This document shows, in pieces, positions 58,899-64,000 of a stretch of 64,000 bases of DNA (position 1 is its first letter; the number at the start of each line of letters is the position of its first letter). Below the pieces are notes generated by a model. It saw only the letters and a list, made by a program, of their open reading frames with translations, was not told the DNA's origin and searched no databases. The position numbers and the translations under genes were made by a program. The DNA comes from Helichrysum umbraculigerum (lineage: Eukaryota > Streptophyta > Magnoliopsida > Asterales > Asteraceae), in NCBI GenBank assembly GCA_949592205.1, contig CATIUR010000001.1:70103559-70167558 (forward strand), read 5' to 3'.

Positions 58899-61391
58899 TG
58901 TAACACCCGCCAAATTAGGACTAGTAATTAGTGCCTAATCATATGTTAATACATGTAATTAGTTCCTGGTTAGGCTAATTAATGTATCGAATTATATATA
59001 TTGTTGAATATATACGAAAATGCGATTTGATTAAATCGTACGCAATTTAAATCGGATGTATTTCGATTCAATTTAATACGGACGTTGGTGACCAATTTTA
59101 TTAAATAACGTTGTTATGTCAAAAATATTATTATAATAATATTTCGTATTTATTCGTATCGTACAATCAGAAAGTTACACAATTTAAAATGTAAAACGCG
59201 CAAACTAAATAAACCAACTTACATTTATAACTCAAACGTAAACTTATTTGTAAAATAATTAAATAAAATATCGCGTAATAATTTGTATTTAAAATGTACC
59301 AATTAATATTTAAAATGATTAATTAACGTTTAAACGACGGAGCAAACGAACAACGCACGGAGAGCGGAGGCTGAAAGTTGGAGGATAACCTCCAACTCTC
59401 TCCTCTCTTTTTCTCATTCTCCACTCAACTCTTTCTCTTTCTTCTCTCTTTTCTCTCAAAACCACCAACCAACCAAAACCCAAAAATTCTATCAAAATCG
59501 CAAAATAACAACATCAAACAACCTTGGATCATACTACTCTTTTGGAAGAAAACGACCACCGCTTCACGATCTATCATCCTATCTTTTCGGATTTTTAATC
59601 CGACACCTTGTAAGTTTCCTACAATTCCCGAAATCTCTCGTTTTTAAATGTTTTCACTTGTTAGTAGTTTGTAACAACTTATAATGTCCCTATACGGGTT
59701 GGGTAAAAGTTTTGGACCGAACGGAAACCGAAAAACTCGTTTTCGACACATTTTCCGGCCAACAGACCGCTACGTCGCAGTTGGCCCAGAATTTATGCGA
59801 CGTCAGCTTCTACGTCGCAAAACCCCTCGTGACGTCGCATAGTGCGACGTCAGTCACAACGTCGCATTAAATTGCGACGTCGCATATAGCGACGTCAGCC
59901 TTAACGTCGCCAATACCTCGCCACGTCGCACTTAGCGACGCAAGCCCCTACGTCGCAGAAATCACCTACGTCGCATTAGCGACGCAGCACCCTACGTCGC
60001 ATTAAATTGCGAAACGTCGCCTTTAGCGACGTCATGCTCAACGTCGCAATCCTACCTGCGACGTCGCACACAACGTCGCACACAACGTCGCACAAACCAG
60101 AAAACTCAGATTTTTACTAAGTGTCGAGACCTAAAATTTTATCACTCGATTTCACCCAATTTCAAGTCCAGGTGCGTTTTTCCTTAAAGCAATATAGTAG
60201 AAATAAAAAATTTTTCCAAGCTGACCTGGCAGCTCGACCCCAGCCAGGGGCGCTGCCCCCGGACCCCCGTATTTAGATTTCGTAACGGCTTCTAAAACAC
60301 AATCAAAACACATTTTTCAAGTAAAACGACACGAAATCAAAATAATAATAATTGAGATTATTATTACAAATCCGTCACCAACGGGCCGTACACTTTTCAA
60401 ATACTCAAACTTATCAACCAAATAGTGGAAATTTGGACATTATAGTTGAACGAACAACTACAAGGGCGATCTGTTGAGATACCCAAATCATGATTATAAC
60501 CATCGCGTGTCGTGGACACCCTCAGGTTACAAGTCTTTGGACTTCATACTCGGCTAATCAACTTACGTTTGTTTAAACGCACTCAGACTCAGGTGAGTCT
60601 CATAGCCCCTCTTTTTACTGTTTTACTCAGGGGTGTGATATATTGCTCAACTTTTAACATGTGAACGCAAGTACCAACTTTTCATATACTACATGAGTTT
60701 TTCGAAACTAATCATTTTAAAGTCCTCCGTCAGCATAGTTGTTAATACGTTGTAGCGTGAATATTAGTATATGGTACCATATAGGATTGACCCTCCTCGT
60801 TCGGGTTAGCAAGCACTAACCGGGTAAACGGACGTACTAATATTTGGGAAGACGAATGTTGATTAGGCATTCTTGGAGGCACCTCGCCCGGAATTCTCTA
60901 TAGGGGACCCGGCCCTCGAGTTAAGCTCAACTATGTGCTCATGGCTGTATACACGATGACTATCATTTAATTGCTGGATGCAATTCATTATTTAAATTGC
61001 TGGATGCAATTTATTATTTAAATCTTGCGGTTCACACTATATTAACTGATTTCAAACCTGTGAGCTCACCAGCTTTATAGCTGACCTTTTAGCATATATC
61101 GCAGGTACCCAGCAGTAGGATGTTTCTGCTTCAGGATTTAGCTCGAGTCAGCATACAGACGATTGAGATTTTCTTGCATTAGTATATTTTGTATAAGTAC
61201 TTATGTACTGAAATCTCATTTTATTTAACTCGAGCTATGTAAAGCTTTAAACGTTGTAAACATTTCAGTTATCAATATATTTTGTTAAAACGACGCATAT
61301 AGAGTCGTTTGCTATTTATCTTTGTGCTTTGTTATTGATTAGTAATACCCAAATCAAGCTTCCGCAAATCATCAAATTTGGGGGTGTTACA
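58899..61391 (+). mobile_element. 5' LTR of element B (Ty3/gypsy)
   Basis: 2493 bp, TGTAACACCCGCC...GGGGGTGTTACA, followed by a primer site and gag-pol. It includes a CT-rich leader (59395-59460), TTGTAAGTTTCC (59606), a dense GCGACGT/ACGTCGC word cluster (59765-60112), CTAAGTGTCG (60117-60126), one AGGGGCGCTGCCCCC block (60237), CAGGTGAGTCTCATAGCCCC (60589) and a short tandem TTGCTGGATGCAA (60971-61014). The right LTR is outside the window. Confidence 0.9.
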
Positions 61392-61394
61392 GAT

Positions 61395-61407
61395 TGGTAT
61401 CAGAGCC
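61395..61407 (+). other. Primer binding site of element B, tRNA-iMet-like
   Basis: TGGTATCAGAGCC, three bases after the LTR end, complementary to the 3' end of initiator tRNA-Met. Confidence 0.92.
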
Positions 61408-61719
61408 TAAGGTTATAGTGAACTAGGTTGCATTTAGTGAGCCTAGACTATGACCATTAGGCCGTATTCCTTATTAAGTATGACTGGTTCAGTGATTACA
61501 GCATACGAGTTTAATTTAACATAGCCTGATCAACTATGTACAATTAAGCAAAGATGATGTAAGACCTGAAAGTAGTTATGGCTGAACAGGGTACAATAGA
61601 AGACTCTGACCTCGAGAGAACCGAGACTTAAACATGTTTATGCTAGACACTCAATAGGCTATATTATATAGGAGCTATATGAATATAGGCCTCAATCTTA
61701 CTAACGTTTTGTCTCAGAA

Positions 61720-62205
61720 ATGGCAAACATTCCATCAAATTCATCTCGTTCTCAATCCGGGTCGCAGAACCCAAGGGTAGCAAGGAGGAACTCCAGGTTG
61801 CCTCGAGCTGGCCCGTACCCCACTCACTTCACCTTGCCGGCTTTAGCCACTAGGGTGAATCAACACGAGCAATGACTTCGTACCATGGATGTCGTGTTGC
61901 AGGAAACCAACGAAAACTGGAGACTTACATCCCTTGAACGCATAGAACAAGTCTCCGACGATCTTGAAACCACTAACAACAACATGGATGTCCTTCGCAA
62001 CCAAATAATAGAAATAAGGGTGGAAAATGCCCTTCTGCAACAAAGGATGGATGAATGTGTGCAACGCTCACTTGAGGCAGAAGAATATGCGCGTGGACTA
62101 ACACAACGACTTGCACTAGCAGAAGACAACGCCCGACAAGCTAGCAGGCTTGCAAACACTGTGGACCGTCTTGTCATGATGATGGAACAAATTAATCTAC
62201 GTTAA
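61720..62205 (+). CDS. Pre-gag accessory ORF of element B, coiled coil, with in-frame stop
   Basis: ATG 61720 follows GTCTCAGAA. The frame runs 51 codons to TGA at 61873-61875, then continues open from CTT to TAA 62203-62205, with an internal ATG at 61885 that would give 106 residues. The first part is basic and Ser/Arg/Pro-rich (MANIPSNSSRSQSGS). The second is a strong heptad-like coiled coil rich in Leu, Glu, Gln and Asn. There is no zinc knuckle or catalytic motif. It lies between the primer site and gag, so it is a separate product or is made by readthrough or reinitiation. The TGA may be a simple inactivating mutation (CAATGACTT could derive from a sense codon). The function is unknown; oligomerisation or a particle-assembly helper role is a guess from the coiled coil. 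Confidence 0.6.
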
Positions 62206-62465
62206 GACTAGTGTAGTCTTTGCCTTGTAATCTACTCTATAATTCAGTCGGATGTAACAATTCCCGACATCTTTTGTAATACATCTGTAGGATGTAACCT
62301 TTGAACTCATACTATCTATTAAATATTCCTTGCTGTTTTCGACTCATATTAATTGCCATTATTCCTGTTGATGTTATGTATTACTACTTTTATACATGCA
62401 CATCTGTGATAAATACAACTTTCTTGCAAAATCTCATGTATCTTCATTTCTTTTATTGAAGAATC

Positions 62466-64000
62466 ATGCCGCCAAAGACCAGACCTTACACCGATGCACA
62501 GATTACCTCACTCATAACCCAGGCTGTTACTGAAGCCTTAGCTCGGAATACCCCACCAAACTCCACCAGAAACAGCGATACCGCTGGAACCTCTGCCACC
62601 AAACCTTGTTCTTACAAGGACTTCCAAAGCTGCAAACCCTCGAGTTTCAAGGGTTCTGAAGGAGCCATCGGATTGATTAGATGGTTCGAGAAAATGGAAA
62701 CTGTTTTCCGTGTCAGCAAATGCGCGGAGAACGACAAAGTAAACTTCGCCACCTGCTCTCTTGAAGATGATGCCCACTCTTGGTGGAATTCATATACCCA
62801 ATCAGTGGGTGCTGACATTGCCTACCAAATCACTTGGGAGGATTTGAAAGCCAAACTTACTGCCAAATACTGCTCGATCGCCAAACTCCAAAAGCTAGAT
62901 GAGGAGTTTTGGAATTTGAAGGTTCAGGGTGGTGACATCGATGGTTATACCACCAGGTTTCAACAATTAGCTGCCCTCCGCCCAGCTATGGTAAGCACTG
63001 AACCTGATAAAATCAGGAAGTACGCCCTTGGTCTCCCTGATTTTGTTCGGGGACACGTCATCTCTTCCAAACCAACCACCATTGACGGTGCAATCTCATT
63101 GGCCCAAGACCTGATGTCTATGAGCCAAGATTCTGAACCACCCACTTCATCCTCCCAAAACAACAAACGCAAGTGGTCTGACCACCACAACAACTCCTCC
63201 AACCAACAAAACAAGAAACCTGACACCATTAAAGCCTACAACACCACCACTGACATCATCCGGGGTTACACTGGGAGCAAACCATATTGTCCCAAGTGCA
63301 GCAGTCACCATGAGGGTTCCTGTGGTCCCTTTTGCAACAACTGCAAGAGGTACGGCCACCTCACCAAAGATTGCCGCTCTCCTACCAACAACAATTCCAA
63401 CAACAACACCAGACCACCCAAAGTATGCTTTGAGTGTGGAAAACCCGGGCATTTCAGAGACTCGTGCCCACAACTGAAGAACAACAATAACAACAACCGC
63501 AACAACAACAACAATACCCGCAGGAGAGCTTTCGTCATCAAATCTGGGGACGCCCGCCAAGACCCGAATGTGGTCTCGGGTATGTTCCTCCTCAACAACT
63601 TAACTGCTTCTGTTCTATTTGATACTGGTGCTGATAGAAGCTTTATCTCCGATGATTTTTGCCCATTACTTGACATCACTCCTGTTGCCTTAGATGTTAA
63701 GTACACTGTAGAGCTAGCCAATGGAAAACTTGTAGAAACCACCAGTGTGATACCTAATTGCACTTTAAACCTAGCTGACGAAACCTTTTCGATCGACCTT
63801 ATACCCATTGAAATCGGAAGTTTCGACGTCATCATTGGAATGGACTGGTTGTCCAAACATCGAGCTGAAATTGTTTGTCACGATAAAATCGTCCGTATCC
63901 CACTCGCTGTTGGTGGAACCTTGATCATACAGGGGGAGACCGGTGGGACGGGACTCAATATAATCTCCTGCTTAAAAACCCGAAAATTTCTGAGAAAGGG
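62466..64000 (+). CDS. Ty3/gypsy gag-pol polyprotein, 5' part
   Basis: ATG 62466 (AATCATGCCGCC context); the frame stays open to the window edge (511 codons and 2 bases), so it is incomplete at the 3' side. Gag: a retrotransposon gag domain at about 50-230 with WFEKMETVF and WWNSYTQ, both typical of the family. The nucleic-acid-binding part has a first Cys-rich block (C275, C278, C286) and two CX2CX4HX4C zinc knuckles, C290-C293-H298-C303 and C321-C324-H329-C334, flanked by Asn-rich runs. Protease: D386-T-G-A active-site motif and, downstream, IIGMDWLSKHRAEIVC, which is the usual end of the Ty3 protease fold. RT, RNase H and integrase should follow outside the window. No stop separates gag from protease here. 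The tRNA-iMet primer site and sequence style fit a composite-family Ty3 lineage, perhaps Tekay-like; lineage assignment needs the RT. Confidence 0.92.
   Translation, partial: MPPKTRPYTDAQITSLITQAVTEALARNTPPNSTRNSDTAGTSATKPCSYKDFQSCKPSSFKGSEGAIGLIRWFEKMETVFRVSKCAENDKVNFATCSLEDDAHSWWNSYTQSVGADIAYQITWEDLKAKLTAKYCSIAKLQKLDEEFWNLKVQGGDIDGYTTRFQQLAALRPAMVSTEPDKIRKYALGLPDFVRGHVISSKPTTIDGAISLAQDLMSMSQDSEPPTSSSQNNKRKWSDHHNNSSNQQNKKPDTIKAYNTTTDIIRGYTGSKPYCPKCSSHHEGSCGPFCNNCKRYGHLTKDCRSPTNNNSNNNTRPPKVCFECGKPGHFRDSCPQLKNNNNNNRNNNNNTRRRAFVIKSGDARQDPNVVSGMFLLNNLTASVLFDTGADRSFISDDFCPLLDITPVALDVKYTVELANGKLVETTSVIPNCTLNLADETFSIDLIPIEIGSFDVIIGMDWLSKHRAEIVCHDKIVRIPLAVGGTLIIQGETGGTGLNIISCLKTRKFLRK

Noticed and set aside
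38760..60112. A CRISPR-like array of the palindromic words
   Set aside because: Words occur in both orientations at irregular spacing, there are no unique spacers of constant length, and the DNA is a plant nuclear genome.
62538..63856. Minus-strand frames up to 183 codons opposite gag-pol
   Set aside because: The plus strand carries gag, zinc knuckles and protease in one open frame; the antisense frames have no such features.

Overview
The window is nuclear DNA of a flowering plant, most likely from the daisy family (Asteraceae). The evidence is AT-rich sequence, GT-AG introns, dense MITEs, Helitrons and long-LTR Ty3/gypsy elements, and intronic repeats built on GGGTTGGTTGGGTC and AACGGGTCAAACGGGTC words. 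The family is an inference; no species is assigned. Only two host protein genes can be supported. All coordinates come from reading the sequence by eye, and the splice structures are predictions.

Region 1 (1-20,345). After about 5.8 kb of gene-free DNA (a Helitron-type end, an old GAGCTCGAGC-rich hAT-like element, small tandem duplications), a plus-strand gene of 11 predicted exons (5808-10453) encodes an 850-residue WRC/RING-like/JmjC protein of the JMJ24/JMJ25 (KDM3-type) group. All three Fe(II)-ligand positions of its JmjC domain appear substituted, so it is probably a non-catalytic member. About 9.9 kb without a coding gene follows, holding several MITEs, a 154-bp tandem duplication and exon-like pieces that may be a non-coding transcript.

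Region 2 (20,346-28,634). A minus-strand gene of 11 predicted exons encodes a 1582-residue, probably plastid-targeted fusion of an alpha/beta-hydrolase-like domain, a long acidic linker and a C-terminal membrane CPBP (CAAX-protease/Abi-type) domain. A 204-bp hAT MITE with a perfect 8-bp target duplication sits in intron 3.

Region 3 (28,635-37,619). A graveyard of small elements: Stowaway, Mutator-like and foldback MITEs, a minus-strand Helitron carrying a gene-like fragment, an ACCGGTT-rich element around possible captured sequence, and large TA/TAA microsatellites.

Region 4 (37,620-64,000). Nested LTR retrotransposons. Several LTRs of the TGTRACAYCC...GGGTGTTACA type interrupt each other. 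A non-autonomous element (43,348-50,391) has a tRNA-Asp-like primer site and one 276-residue ORF. A second element (LTR 50,400-55,311, tRNA-iMet-like primer site) has an accessory ORF cut by a solo LTR (55,835-58,170), and a third, gag-pol-bearing element (from 58,899) is inserted into it. The third element has its own accessory ORF before gag and runs off the right edge.

The most unusual signal is that most of these LTRs carry a cluster of short near-palindromic words, at matching places where the LTRs can be compared, while the word itself differs between LTRs: CAACCGGCGGTTG, TACCCGGCGGGTA, TGCGACACA/TGTGTCGCA or GCGACGT/ACGTCGC.
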